From assembly GCA_029215795.1 (NCBI GenBank), contig JARDYH010000007.1, positions 79,495,763 through 79,559,762 of the forward strand: a stretch of 64,000 nucleotides of DNA, written 5' to 3'. This stretch comes from Anniella stebbinsi (taxonomy: Eukaryota > Chordata > Lepidosauria > Squamata > Anniellidae). Within the stretch, counting starts at the first letter, position 1. Every line of letters starts with the position of its first letter. Shown one piece after another: positions 33,726 through 44,825 of this stretch. Position numbers and translations under genes: made by a program. Below the pieces are notes generated by a model, which ran no database searches, was not told the origin of the DNA, and was given only the letters and a program-made list of their open reading frames with translations.

Positions 33726-34199
33726 CTATATTAGCCTCATTTCATGATAAAGTCAAAGACAAAGACCTTATATGTCACTGCCTGTAGATGAGATTGGAGC
33801 CTGGAGCAGATTTGACGATGTCCATGCTTCAGAGGACGCTTGCCATATGCCAAGGCAATGAGTTTTTAGACATCATTATGCACAACTGATTCAAGGCCAT
33901 CTTCCGACAGTGCTCTGATGAGTTAGACAGTTGTTTGCACTCAGTTGTGGCTTCAGCAAAGCTGAAAAATAATGTTCATTGAGAGAGACATAGATAATAT
34001 TCACTGGCTTCATGAGTTCATGCTCTTACAATTGTTCCAGCTCTGTGTTTGTGTGTGTGTCCCCATCCCCAGAGCACAAAAACCATACCAAAATGTCACC
34101 TTGCATCTGTTTTGTTGAGTAATTTTCTTTTGAATCAGGAACATTTCTTCCAAGTTCTGGGATGCTTTTTAACTTGCCCGGCCCCTGAGCTCATTAGAG
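33726..34199. other. Single-copy DNA, nothing recognised
   Basis: A short (TG)n run lies near 34050. No gene is seen. Confidence 0.45.
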
Positions 34200-34535
34200 G
34201 GCATGATCCTGATGTTTCCGCATGGGCCTATGGCCCGATTCGAATCCACCAGGAAAAGAGCCTTGAGTGCGGTGGCCCCTTTTCTTTTGAATTCCCTGCC
34301 CCTGGAGGTCAGGCAGGCGCCAACACTGTGCTGCTTCCGGTGCCTCCTGAAAACAGCTCTTTTCCAGGAAGCATTCCTCAACTGATCAGGCATGTTTTTT
34401 AATGAGTATTCTGTTTTAAAATGAATCTTTTTAATACGCAGTTTTAATCTTTTTACTGTATTATTTCTTACGTTCACCAGTCTGGAATTTATTTTAAGAT
34501 ATGGAGTGGTATATAAATATTGTAAATAAAATAAA
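34200..34535 (+). mobile_element. LINE (L2/CR1 group) 3' end with C-terminal coding remnant
   Basis: The plus strand shows KRALSAVAPFLLNSLPLEVR followed by a Cys-rich/Phe-rich stretch and a stop near 34387. A 3' UTR follows, ending in 'tatataaatattgtaaataaaataaat'. The arrangement matches other LINE ends in the window, with a distinct subfamily 3' UTR. Confidence 0.75.
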
Positions 34536-34749
34536 TCCCCTCCCTCTCTCTCTGAACCTTAAAGAGAAGGTAGAAGGAATTAAGTATCTGGGAGGCATTG
34601 CTGAACTCATAGTTTTCCTCTTCTGTTGAACCTTCTGTGGTTCCTTAATTTTTGTTAGTGTTCAAATTACACTATGGGCCTGTCCATTATCATCCCCTCC
34701 CCTCAAAATCCCCCCCCCCCAGACCTCACTGGCATTTGACCTATAAAGT

Positions 34750-35068
34750 AGGCTGACCATATGAAAAGGAGGACAGGGCTTCTGTTACTTTAACAGTTGT
34801 AGAGAAAAGGGAATTTCAGCCAGTGTCATTTGTATGCAATTAGTTCCTGGTGAAATTCCCTCTTCATCACAACAGTTAAAGTTGCAAGCACTATACTCGA
34901 GTGACCAGATGCAAAGGAAGGCAGGGCCCCTGCAACTTTAACTGGTGTGATGAAGAGGGAATTTCACCAGGAACTAATTGCATACAAATGACACTAGCTG
35001 AAATTCCCTTTTCTCTGCAGCTGTCAAAGTTACATGAGCCCTGTCCTCCTTTTCGTATGGTCAGCCTA
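34750..35068 (-). mobile_element. 320-bp foldback hAT-like element, copy E
   Basis: A perfect 8-bp target-site duplication, tataaagt, lies at 34742-34749 and 35069-35076. The centre is in the opposite orientation to the other copies. This means either insertion on the other strand or flipping of the centre between the arms; the arms are too alike to tell. Confidence 0.92.
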
Positions 35069-35076
35069 TATAAAGT

Positions 35077-35526
35077 GTATTTGTGTGGAAGGCAGGTGGT
35101 TTGCGTTCATCTCTTGTCGCGCTGCAGTTTGTGTGTGACCTTGAAGAAATTACCGAGTCTGCTTTTATTTTAGGTCACCTTCTGTGAAATAGGACAGTAA
35201 TTGTCCTCTGCTTCATAGCAGTGGTGCGTGAGTAACAATACGTTATCAATGGTGAAGTTCTCCGGCCTACTATATTCTTGAAGTGACAGCTAAAGCAACG
35301 CTAGGTAAAAACAAAATAATAAAAAAAAAATCAGCAAGCTTTTCAAAGTTATTCAGAGCGCCGCATTTGCAAAGGAATGAACATTTGAATGCAACAAGTA
35401 AAGAAAATCAATGGCTTGTACGGGAAACTTAATTTGGTTTTGGCTGAAATAACAAAACATTTCATTCTCCTGTTGCTGTTTCAGAAGGCTTGAAGTGGTA
35501 CCTGAGGCCACATGGAGCACTTTTCC
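35077..35526. other. Single-copy DNA, nothing recognised
   Basis: AT-rich sequence between two foldback elements. No gene or repeat is recognised. Confidence 0.45.
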
Positions 35527-35534
35527 CTCAAGTG

Positions 35535-35854
35535 TAGGCTGACCATATGAAAAGGAGGACAGGGCTCATGTAACTTTAACAGTTGTAGAGAAAAGGGAAT
35601 TTCAGCCAGTGTCGTTTGTGTGCAATTAGTCCCTGGTGAAATTCCCTCTTCCTCACAGCAGTTAAAGTTGCAGGGGCCCTGCCTTCTTTTGTATCTGGTC
35701 ACTCTAGTATAGTGCCTGCACCTTTAACTGTTGTGAGGAAGAGGGGATTTCACCAGGAACGAATTGCATACAAATGACACTGGCTGAAATTCCCTTTTCT
35801 CTACAACTGTTAAAGTTACATAAGCCCTGTCCTCCTTTTCATATGGTCAGCCTA
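35535..35854 (+). mobile_element. 320-bp foldback hAT-like element, copy F
   Basis: The ends are TAGGCTGACCATATGAAAAG and its inverse. A perfect 8-bp target-site duplication, ctcaagtg, lies at 35527-35534 and 35855-35862. It lies less than 500 bp from copy E. Confidence 0.94.
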
Positions 35855-35862
35855 CTCAAGTG

Positions 35863-37060
35863 ACCATTTGAGAGAAGGCCTGCTGCTGAGGAACAAAACA
35901 CCAGAATGGCGGAGGGAATGATCGGTTTTAAAAAATCCACCTGATTTGTGTGTTTAAGTTCATTTGGGATACTTAGGTCAAAATGCTTTGCATGTTTTGA
36001 CAGAAAAAATCCTACAACTCAAGATCACTATCCTAAATATTGCTATGGAAGAGTGATGGTCCAAAGGTCTCTTGCCAAGCTCAGAAAATAAAATGTTTTC
36101 CTCTCAAATTCAACTCTGGGCCAAACTGGACTATGTCAAATTGGCTGTGGATGATGGAAGCTGTAGTCCAACACATCTGGAGGACACCAGGTTAGGGAAG
36201 TCTGGATTATACCATGCCCCTGTCATCCAGAGTATGATAAAGTTTGACCCCTCCCCATTTTTAACCCCTTCTCACTCTGTTCCCACACACCTACTGACAC
36301 TTCCTAGTGCTCTTGGTAATTGACTTATATCTGGGCCAGATGCCAGGCAACAGAGATATCTCTCCGTTCCTTCATCCCACCATTGTAAGCTTGGAGGGAA
36401 GACTTGATGTCTTTTTTGGCTTGGATTAATAGCCGAGCCAGAGAAGTCTATTATTTACTTGCTTCATATTGAAATTTGCATCTCTAGCTGCAGAGATTCA
36501 TATTTCTGATTCAAGAAATATAAAAAGAGTGGCATTTCTAATTTGGAATTGATTACTTGTATAACTACTGCAAAAAGCACATATTAATTCATGCTAGAAC
36601 TCTTGAGCATATTTTATATATGGCATGCTTAACCAAATTGACATAAGAACTCAAGAGAGGAGTCACACCGAAACAGATGTATAGGGGGTGGGTGGGTGGG
36701 AAATGACTTTACTTTTTAAATCGCACACTGGAAATGATACATTTCAGGATGCATTATTTTCTCTTTTGTAAACATTACACACATTTGTACAATTTGGCTT
36801 TGTGTTCTGCTTTTATGAATGCAATAAAAATAGAAAAGTATAGAAAATTAAACAATTCAGATCTGGCACTCAAATTCATTACCTGACTGAAGTCAACCAA
36901 TGAAACATCTCTAGAGATGAAAAATAGATATCTGTAAACACACACACACACACACACACAAACACCGCTCCCCCACAAACCTTTTTGTCAATGAAAACAC
37001 AGGATTTTTGCATCACCTGGGAGATCAAGATGATTCAACTTAAACAAAAAGGGTTCTCTA
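35863..37060. other. Single-copy DNA with MITE fragment (36145-36210) and (CA)n
   Basis: The (CA)n run is at about 36938-36961. The MITE fragment is the 'tgtagtccaacacatctggagg' family. No gene is seen. Confidence 0.5.
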
Positions 37061-37061
37061 A

Positions 37062-37190
37062 AACAACTCCCCAACCTCTGGTGTCCTCCAGAGGTCCTGG
37101 ACTACAACTCCCAGCATTCCTGACCATTGTCTAATGTATCTGGGTAGATGGGAGTTGAACTACAAGACATCTGGAGGTCATTGGTTTAGA
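37062..37190. mobile_element. Palindromic MITE, short copy
   Basis: 'ccccaacctctggtgtcctccagag' and 'ggactacaactccca' are answered in inverse by 'tgggagttgaactacaagacatctggagg' and 'attggtttagagatggg'. It belongs to the family at 23295-23610. Confidence 0.7.
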
Positions 37191-37497
37191 GATGGGTGCC
37201 CTACAGCATTCCAATTGTCTGGCCATAGAAATTTGCAATACTGGGCAATCCAGAAATGGATTGCAATGCAAAGGATTGTACAGGTTGCCAGACCAAACCA
37301 TCCATCATGCAAGCACCATACGTGATGCTTCCAAGCAAAAATAACTTGCTCAATCTAATTGCAGAAGGCATAATTTCACCCCACCCCTCCCAAGAGGCAT
37401 GGCAGGCAGTGCCCATCAAATTTCCAATGAGGTCCTAAAAAAAGGGGCCAGTATTGAATGGCATAATATCCAACTGGCAGATCCTGATGCCTTTTGG

Positions 37498-37685
37498 CAG
37501 TGGAGGCTGGTGGCCCCAATGTCAGTGGGATGGGAAATCCACTCTGGGTTTTAGTCTGAACCAGTCAGAACTCTGAAGAAGCTATTCAAGGAACAAAGCC
37601 CCCTTGAATAGCTCCGTTAGATTTCTGATTGAAACCCAGAGTGGATTTGCTGCCCGACTGTCATTGGAGCCACCAAACTCCACTG
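37498..37685. mobile_element. Palindromic MITE with CAGTGGAGGCTGG ends
   Basis: The left arm 'cagtggaggctggtggcc ... gaaatccactctgggtttt' is answered in inverse by 'gaaacccagagtggatttgctgcc ... ccaccaaactccactg'. Related full or partial copies are at 39664-39752, 41938-41995, 45244-45380, 56503-56677 and 63648-63850. It is non-coding. The CAG...CTG ends suggest hAT, but the flanks are not duplicated clearly. Confidence 0.8.
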
Positions 37686-37994
37686 TCTTATTTTTTTGAG
37701 GGGGGGGGTCATATGGGCCATCTGTACATGGCCTATCTGCTTTACCATTCCTGTATAGTGTACAGAGCTCTAAATCTAGTCTGCATTCCATTGCCTGAAT
37801 TAAAGCTTCGGCAACAGTAGCTCAGATGCTTTCAAGAGTAGAATTCACCAAATCATTTCTAAATTTTGTGGCAGGAGTTGAGTGTGGGGTGGGGAGGATT
37901 GTCAAGATGTAAAACTGGATAAAATCTTGGAATGTGACAATGAACAATGAGATCAAAATAAAACTTGACACTTAAAGTCGCCCAAATATGAGTA

Positions 37995-38196
37995 AGCTCT
38001 GTTATCCTTTAAAGATACAACCTTATGCATGTTTACACACACAAAAAACCTGCAACTTCCAGCGTGTGCTAGGAATTGTAGGATTTTTTTCCTGTCTAAA
38101 CATGCATCTTCAGGCTACAATCCTATACCTCAGAGTAAATCCCCATGGATGTGTGGGGTTTACTTCTGAGTTGACATCTAGAGAATCACACCATTA
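37995..38196. mobile_element. Palindromic repeat followed by 'tacttctgagt' repeat fragment
   Basis: 'aaccttatgcatgtttacacac' and 'tcctgtctaaacatgcat' are the inverted tips of the small element that also occurs at 62925-63052. The adjacent 'ctacaatcctatacctcagagtaaatcccc...ggtttacttctgagttgaca' is the family seen at 7172-7275. Confidence 0.6.
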
Positions 38197-38665
38197 GAGG
38201 TCAATTTGACAGTTGATTTGGTGATCGCCTGCGACTCTGGAGATTTTCCTACTTCATAATGAATTCTGATTATCTAACTTCATTATTCACTTCTGCAGAA
38301 TTTATGGTAGATTTCAGATAACAAATTCACATCTGAACTCATTTCCTATGTATCAGATGCAAAGATGTAATTCCAGAACACAGCCACTGATTTCATCCAG
38401 TTATATTTTTAGTTGTCTTTTTCTTAGGTAATGATTAAATCATATTCGCAACAAAGAAGAGAAGAAAGGATAATTCAAATACAATTTCAATCTTGCCAAA
38501 ATTAAATCTGACTGTGTGTGTGTGTTAGAGAGAGAATATTTCAAATATGTACAAGAAGGCCGACATTGGTAGGGATGCATGGATTTTGTTCAGTCCGTTT
38601 CTCGGATTATGCCACATCTTTCATTTCATAGTCTGCTCATTGTTGGAATCAGAATTTCTTTCGGG
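38197..38665. other. Single-copy DNA, nothing recognised
   Basis: A short (TG)n run lies near 38514-38525. No gene is seen. Confidence 0.45.
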
Positions 38666-38666
38666 G

Positions 38667-38977
38667 GGGGGAATATGAGGAATGCCCTCCCTCTGGAAGC
38701 CCGACTGGCACCGGCACTGGCTTCATTTCAGCGCCAGGTTAAGACATGGCTTTTTAACAAAGCCTTTGATGGCTAAATCCACCAGCCTGCACACTGTCTT
38801 GTTTAAATTGGATTTCACTGTTTTAAAATGTCATATTGGTTTTAACATATTAATGGGTTAATTTGTTTGAGAATTGGATATTTATTGTTCTATATTATAT
38901 GTAAGGTTTTATCTATACGCCGCCCTGAGATCCTTGTGATACAGGGCAGGGTATAAATGTTTAAATAAATAAATAAG
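38667..38977 (+). mobile_element. LINE (L2/CR1 group) 3' end with C-terminal coding remnant
   Basis: The plus strand reads NMRNALPLEARLAPALASFQ, then a stretch ending FNKAFDG and a stop at 38774-38776. A 3' UTR with 'cgccgccctgagatccttgtg' follows, then an (AAAT)n tail. This is a third 3' UTR subfamily. Confidence 0.8.
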
Positions 38978-39758
38978 AGAAATTCTTTCCACTTGTGCCT
39001 ATGCACATTATTGCTAATTCATACTCCTGCTAATGGTGCATTAGTGCAAATCTGTGCAAATCCCCCCGTATTAAAAGAAATAAATAAAAATGGCCTGCAA
39101 GTTTGCAGACTCCACACGACTTCGAAAATGCCGGAATGCTGTGGAATCCACATGTTGGATTCAAAGAAATCTGAAGTCATTTGAATCCATTGTGGATTTC
39201 TGTTATCCCTAATCCTTGGTGCATGCAGCCATAGTAAGTCAATGGGGTTGTTGTGAGCATCCACGTCCCTGGACCCAGGTAGGTATGCTCGGCGTGAGCA
39301 AAAAACCAGACACAAGTGTTTGCGAGTCCCCCTGTGAGCCCTTGGCAGCCTCCCCCTTGCACACGAATGGATCCACACTCAGCAAATGAGATGGTCGTGA
39401 AATGATAGGAAAAGTCGGATTTGCATGCAGAAAAAAGAAGCCACCCCAAGATTGTTTGCTCTGTGTTTATTGATCAGTAACAGCTTTCTTAGAGTTTTGT
39501 TGTTATTAGGGCTGATTACCTGTTTTTTCGATTTTCCTCCATCGAAAAACGGAGATGGTTGTTATTGGATTCACCTGTTTGGTAAATGATGACAACGGAG
39601 TTAATTGTCAGTCATTTTTCTTCTTTTCTTGGCTAATTATTGTCATGCGAAGCTGTGGTGTGGCTGTTGCAAAGCACCTTGGATAGTTCTGGATGAAACC
39701 CGGAGTGGATTCACTGTCCCACTGACATCGGAGCTACCAGCCACCACTGGAGATACAT
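38978..39758. other. Single-copy DNA with a partial CAGTGGAGGCTGG MITE at about 39664-39752
   Basis: The MITE piece reads 'gatgaaacccggagtggattcactgtcccactgacatcgg' and ends in 'ccaccactgg'. The upstream part contains 'gtgcaaatctgtgcaaat' words. The block 39530-39660 ('aatgatgacaacggagttaattgtcag') could be a conserved element. Confidence 0.45.
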
Positions 39759-39766
39759 ACAGACAC

Positions 39767-40086
39767 TAGGGTGACCAGATAAAATCCAGGTCAGGGCTCA
39801 TGTAACTTTAACAGTGGTAGAGAAAAGGGAATTTCAGCCAGTGTCATTTGTATGCAATGAGTTCCTGGTGAAATTCCCTCTTCATCACAACAGTTAAAGT
39901 TGCAGGGGCCCTGCCTGCTTTTGTATATGGTCACTCTAGTATAGTGCCTGCAACTTTAACTGTTGTGATGAAGAGGGAATTTCACCAGGGACTAATTGCA
40001 TAGAAATGACTCTGGCTGAAATTCCCTTTTCTCCACAACTGTTAAAATCCAGGTCAGGGCTCATGTAACTTTATCTGGTCACCCTA
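39767..40086 (+). mobile_element. 320-bp foldback hAT-like element, copy G, with an arm inversion
   Basis: The ends are TAGGGTGACCAGATAAAATC and ATCTGGTCACCCTA. The 8-bp flanks acagacac and acacacac match at 7 of 8 positions. In the right arm, the 29 bases at 40044-40072 are the exact reverse complement of what stands at this place in the other copies. The right arm therefore repeats the left-arm sequence in direct orientation at this point. Confidence 0.93.
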
Positions 40087-40122
40087 ACACACACGCACGC
40101 ACGCACGCATGCACGCGCACAT
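40087..40122. repeat. (AC)n(ACGC)n alternating purine-pyrimidine repeat
   Basis: A short ACAC run goes into four to five GCAC/CGCA units. Strict purine-pyrimidine alternation favours Z-DNA. It directly abuts the foldback element, whose target site lies inside it. Confidence 0.85.
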
Positions 40123-41006
40123 TATAGCAAATGAAACGTGCCTGTGTTTGTGTGTGTATGAATGCAGAAAGCAGTTTGATCTGCCAAAGGGAGAGATCAG
40201 CCACACAGGAATGAATCCTCTTTTTGCAGCTCCTCAGCACAAATGTTGGCAGAGCACAGCTAGAAGCACAGTGGTAATTGTCCTGTTTGTGTATGGTGTT
40301 AATTGCCAACGTAGGGAAAATAATAGTGCTGTGAAGATGAGCTTGAGGAGGCAGCTTAACAGGGATGTGTTCAAGAGCAGCTTGTTGACACCTTGAGCGT
40401 GCTTGAAAAGATCTGAGGTTGCTTTGGGAGGACCCGATGAGCAAATACGACGTGGTAAACTACAATAAAATGAACATTTGCGGTATTCAATTGGATCCTT
40501 CCCCGCACATCCAACCCTGCTGGTTCGGGTTCACAAGTAGCCTCTATCACTTGCCCAATGCAATATCACACTACTGGGGGCAAGTCACAAAACAAACAGG
40601 AGGTGGGGGGAGGTCACTGGAACCCTGCCGCCTTCCAGAAAGAAGCGCTTCTGCTTGTTTTGGGGCTTTCCCCTGGAAGTGCAACATCGCATTGTGCAAG
40701 TGGTAGGGGCCACTTGTGGATTGGGGCCAGCGGGGCCTTCCACGTGTGGACCAGAGCTGGTGGGGCCTGGCCACATGTGGAAGAACCCCATTGGATACTG
40801 CCCAGCGAATCCCTGAAGTGAATGATCACACAATCCAGAAGGTGTGAGCTTGAGCATGTTCTAGTCCTAATTCTTGCATTCAAAAACCAGCAAAATAAGA
40901 AAGGTCGGGCTTCAGCAAACTCCTGGAGGAGAAGGCTATCAATGGCCACTAGTCCTGATAGCTACGTGCTACCTCTAGACTCTGAGGTTGGAAGCCTACA
41001 TGCACC
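40123..41006. other. Single-copy DNA, nothing certain
   Basis: Around 40590-40810 there are imperfect inverse words ('ccacgtgtgg', 'ccacatgtgg'). Overlapping open frames on both strands are unsupported. Confidence 0.4.
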
Positions 41007-41234
41007 AGTTGCTGGGGAACATGGGCGAAAGGTGCTGTTGCACCGTGTCCTGCTTTGTCGGTCCCTGGCCGGCAGCTGGTTCACCACTGTGTTCACACAG
41101 TGCTGGACTAGATGGACCCTTCTTATGGTCTTATCTTGCTGGGGAACATGGTTAGGAGGGTGCTGTTCTGTGTGAACCGAATGCTGGACTAGATGGGCCT
41201 TTGGTCTGATCCAGCAGGGCTCTTCTTATGTTCT
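41007..41234 (+). mobile_element. Two tandem copies of the 'gctggggaacatgg' repeat
   Basis: The first copy runs about 41007-41132 and the second, internally deleted, about 41135-41234. Both contain 'ctggactagatgg' and end in 'cttatg(g/t)tct'. The family is also at 16713, 26252 and 47903. Confidence 0.75.
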
Positions 41235-42460
41235 AAACTTGAAGTAGATAGCGACTTTAGCAATACACATTTGCCAGTGGAAGCCGATTATAATAATAAT
41301 ATAATAATAACTTTGAAAATTTGAAAAGCTGCTGATTTTTGTTTTGTTTTGCCTCTTCATGGAATATACCATCATAAAAATCAAGCCAGCTCTGTTAGGA
41401 AGAACGAATCAATGGACGGGTGCAATCGTACATACTTAATGGCCTGATCACAGATTAAAAATAGAGCTTAGATTAATTGGAGGCAGCCATCTGGATTTTC
41501 CAAAACTCCCACGGGGACTTGGCTCTTCATCTGCCAGGCCAACAGGATTCTCCATCTCTCCACTGTAGTGAAGGCGTCCGTCAGAAGTGAACGTAATTGT
41601 CCAGATCCAGCCATCTGTTCCTGGGATGGCAGTTCCATGTGCTCCGAGAGAATAGAAGGATGTAAAGAGAGCCCAAGTTGATCAGGCCAAAACTCCATGG
41701 AGACCAGGTTGCTCACAATGGCCAGTCCATGTTTGCCTCTGGAAAACCCACGAGTGGGTCTGGAAGGAAAATCCTATGTAGCATGCAAACCTGTTTCTAC
41801 ATAATTGATTGGCTAACGTCTGATTCGCCATCTCAGCATGCTCTATTAAGAGTAAAGGTTAGCAAAAACCATGCATCAAAAAAGGAAGGGTATGCAAAGT
41901 CCATCTTTCTTTTCTTTTTCTTTTTTGCTCTTGTGGGCTATAAATCCACTCTGGTTTCAGCCAGAACTCTAAAGGAGCTATCCAAGTTGCTATCCTCCCC
42001 AGATAGCTCCTCCTCCTTCACCTGGCCCCACTCATTCCCTCCGGCCACTGATCATGGTAGTCTCCTGCCTTTTGTGCAGTCTCTCTCCCTGCCCCCCTCA
42101 ATTCTTAAGGCTGAAATGCCTCACCTAAGGCTTAGATTCTGTCAGTAAGATTTTAATCTATATAAATATAGTATGTGTGTGTATGTGTATTTTAGCCCCC
42201 ACCACTTCTGCCATTTGCCCCACCCCTTTCCTTCAGCCCCACCCACCCCTAGAATGCAGCCCCAAGAGCTTCTCCAAAATTGAATCCGGCCCTTGGGCTG
42301 AAAGACGTTCTGCACCCCTGGTGCAAAGGGAGGGGACCATAGGCTGTGCCTTATACCAGCTCAGATGATTTGTCCATATAGTTCCGTATTCTCTGCTTTG
42401 ACTAGCAGCAACCTCCCAGGCAAATGACTTCCCATCACCTACTATTTGATTATTAAAAAA
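41235..42460. other. Mostly single-copy DNA with small repeat fragments
   Basis: It contains an (AAT)n run near 41290-41310 and a partial CAGTGGAGGCTGG-type MITE at 41938-41995. A 'ccggcccttgggctgaaagacgttctgcacccctgg' piece near 42287-42322 looks like the end of a decayed palindromic MITE. No gene is seen. Confidence 0.45.
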
Positions 42461-42464
42461 AAAC

Positions 42465-42518
42465 CACCCGAACCGAACCGAACCGAACCAAACCAAACCA
42501 AACCAAACCAAACCAAAA
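42465..42518. repeat. Pentanucleotide array (GAACC)n to (AAACC)n
   Basis: About four GAACC units are followed without interruption by about five AAACC units. The variant units are segregated, not mixed. The length is divisible by five with no indel. Confidence 0.92.
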
Positions 42519-42689
42519 ACACTGGAGATACCATGAATTCATCTTGGGATATTTGGCATGCAAGGCACGTTCTCTATCACTTAAGTTCAGCTCCCTCCCA
42601 AATGCCGAAATGTTCAACACCCCCTCCCCCTATATCTGACATGTACAGGCTCACATCTTTCATTGTTTCTTTACTCATTCAGTAAACCC

Positions 42690-42960
42690 ATTTATTGGTT
42701 TCAACCATGGATCATTGCAACCTTCTCTTTCAAATTGCCAGGTTTCCCAAGGCACAACGATCCGCAGTGCAGAGTTAGAGCCGCCGAGTAAAACGGTGCT
42801 GTTCAATTTTGCAATTCTCTCGCTAATGATCATTTACACCTTCCATGCTTTTGAAGTGTTAGGTACTAATTATAGAAGCGTGTGTCAAAATAGGTGGCTG
42901 CCTATTATAGCGTCGTACGTGCTAAAAACAAACAAATGAGTCTTTACGAAGGTGCTACTG
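42690..42960. other. Single-copy block with retained CpGs, candidate conserved element
   Basis: It carries isolated CpGs ('gatccgcag', 'gccgccgag', 'aaaacggtg', 'agcgtcgtacgtg') among AT-rich homeodomain-like words ('gctaatgatcat', 'actaattatag'). No repeat is seen. A regulatory role is an inference. Confidence 0.38.
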
Positions 42961-43089
42961 CAGGGGAATGAGGGTTTACTGGTGATTTCCCCCCTTGCAA
43001 ACACCTGTTTAGGATGATGACATGGTCCCAGTTCCTGTCTACTCAAATTTGGCTCAGGCTGGGAGAAGTGGCGGCCTTGATGCTGGAAT

Positions 43090-43152
43090 ACAGTGGAATA
43101 ATTTTTGTAAACCGCCCAGAGAGCTTCGGCTATGGGGCGGTATATAAGTGGA

Positions 43153-43188
<36 letters not shown>
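43090..43188 (+). mobile_element. LINE 3' terminus with (AAT)n tail
   Basis: 'tttttgtaaaccgcccagagagcttcggctatggggcgg' followed by an (AAT)n run of about ten units is the sense terminus of the subfamily at 47011-47243. Confidence 0.8.
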
Positions 43189-43190
<2 letters not shown>

Positions 43191-43521
43191 CGGTGACGTC
43201 CGCACATAGAGATAATGGTTTAAAAGAGAATAAAATGCTTGTGTTAGAGAGAAAAAGGGCATCAAAGAGACACAACCCAGACATGCAAGGATTTTACATA
43301 TAGGCACAAAACCTTTACTCTTGAAATACAGGATGATATGAAGAAGGGAGGGAGACACTGAAAGGGGGAAGGAATGGGTGGGATTTGGGGTGTGTGTGAA
43401 GTGTTTACTGTTTGTATTGCAAAATAATAATAATAATAAAAACCCAGTGAACTATTAACAACACAGAGAAAGAGAGAGGCGGGAGGAGGAAGAGAGAGGT
43501 CTTAACGAAGGCCTTAAAAAC
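43189..43521. other. Single-copy DNA with short AAT run
   Basis: The AAT run is near 43424-43438. A 14-bp word AAGGCCTTAAAAAC at 43508-43521 recurs at 44826-44839 on the other side of the inserted hAT element. Confidence 0.5.
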
Positions 43522-43529
43522 ATTTAAAC

Positions 43530-44817
43530 TAGGGATGTGCACTGGATTGGACCCAATCCACGATCCGAGTCCAGTCCAGTGGGAAATCGGATAAATTATC
43601 CGATTTCCGATCCAACAGCTGGATCAGCCGATCCAGTCCGAACCGATCCGAAAAGGCTCCGAACTGGTTCGGCAGATCGGCGGATCGGCGGATCGGCGGG
43701 CGCCCACTGGCGCCCACCGCCGCTTCCATTGGCGGGCACCAGCGGGCGCCCGCCGATGAAAGTGGACAGCAGGGGGGGGAGGAGGGGGGCGCTTACCTTT
43801 CTGGCCCGTCCGCTCCCGTCCAGCGCCGGCGGCTACTACCAGTGGGCTCTGCGGCCTGCTCCAGGGTGGCGCGCCGGGTGATGTTATCACCCGGCGTGCT
43901 ACTCTAGAGCAGGCCACGGAGCCCGCTGGTAGTAGCCGCCGGCGCCGGACGGGAGCGGACGGGCCGGGAAGGTAAGCAGGGGGCGCGCGGAGGGGAGGAG
44001 GGGGCGCGCGGAGGGGAGGAGGGGGGCCCTTACCTTTCCGGCCCGTCCGCTCCCATCCGGCGCCGGCAGCTACTACCAGCGGGCTCCGCGGCCTGCTCCA
44101 GGGTGGCGCGCCGGGTGATGTCATCACCCGGCGCGCTACTCTAGAGCAAGCCGCAAAGCCGGCTGGCGGTAGCCGGCGGCGCCGGACGGTAGGGAACAGC
44201 CTGGAAAGGTGAGGAGGGGGCGCGCGGAGGGGAGGGGGGGTGCTTACCTTTTAGGGATGCCCGTCCGGCGCCGGCGGCTACTACCAGTGGGCTCCGCAGC
44301 CTGCTCCAGGGTGGCGCGCCGGGTGATCACCCGGCGCGCTACTCTAGAGCAAGCCGTAAAGCCGGTTGGCGGTAGCCGCCGGCGCCGGACGGGAGCGAAC
44401 GGCCCTAAAAGGTAAGCAATGGCGGGGAAGGGGGCTTACCCCCCCGCGGAGCCGTTTGCTTCTATCTGCGGGCGCCCACGGGCGCCCGCGGATGGAAGCG
44501 GACGGCCCCAGGGGGGGTAGGGAGCACGGGGGAGGGGGCTTACCTGCTGGGGCCATCCACAGTGGACGGCCCCGGGGGGGAGGGAGTTAGGCCCCCCCTC
44601 ACCCACCCGCCGCCATTTTTTCCTCATAGACTTGCATTGCAATGCAAGTCTATGGGGAAAAAAATGGCGGCCGATCCAAACATTTACGATTTTTGGATCG
44701 GGATCGGACTCGATCCAGTCCAGGGGGCCTCCGATTTTGTCCGAACCGATCCATGACAAAATTGGAGGTCCCAATCCGGGTCCCGATCCGATCCGGGGGG
44801 GTCCGTGCACACCCCTA
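43530..44817 (-). mobile_element. Palindrome-chain hAT element, copy 2, 1288 bp
   Basis: The ends are TAGGGATGTGCACTGG and GTCCGTGCACACCCCTA. A perfect 8-bp target-site duplication, atttaaac, lies at 43522-43529 and 44818-44825. Subterminal palindromes (AAATCGG...CCGATTT, GATCGGCGGATCGGCGG repeats) are followed by three tandem palindromic units centred near 43885, 44122 and 44328; in the last the centre has shrunk to GGGTGATCACCC. Smaller palindromes follow, including the GACTTGCATTGCAATGCAAG core at 44630-44649. It is non-coding and sits just 5' of a LINE 3' end. Confidence 0.94.
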
Positions 44818-44825
44818 ATTTAAAC

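Noticed and set aside
33241..33730. 4-bp target-site duplication ctat for the CTTCTACACC element
   Set aside because: Four matching bases are easily chance, and related copies near 1-180 and 58800 do not help fix the border.
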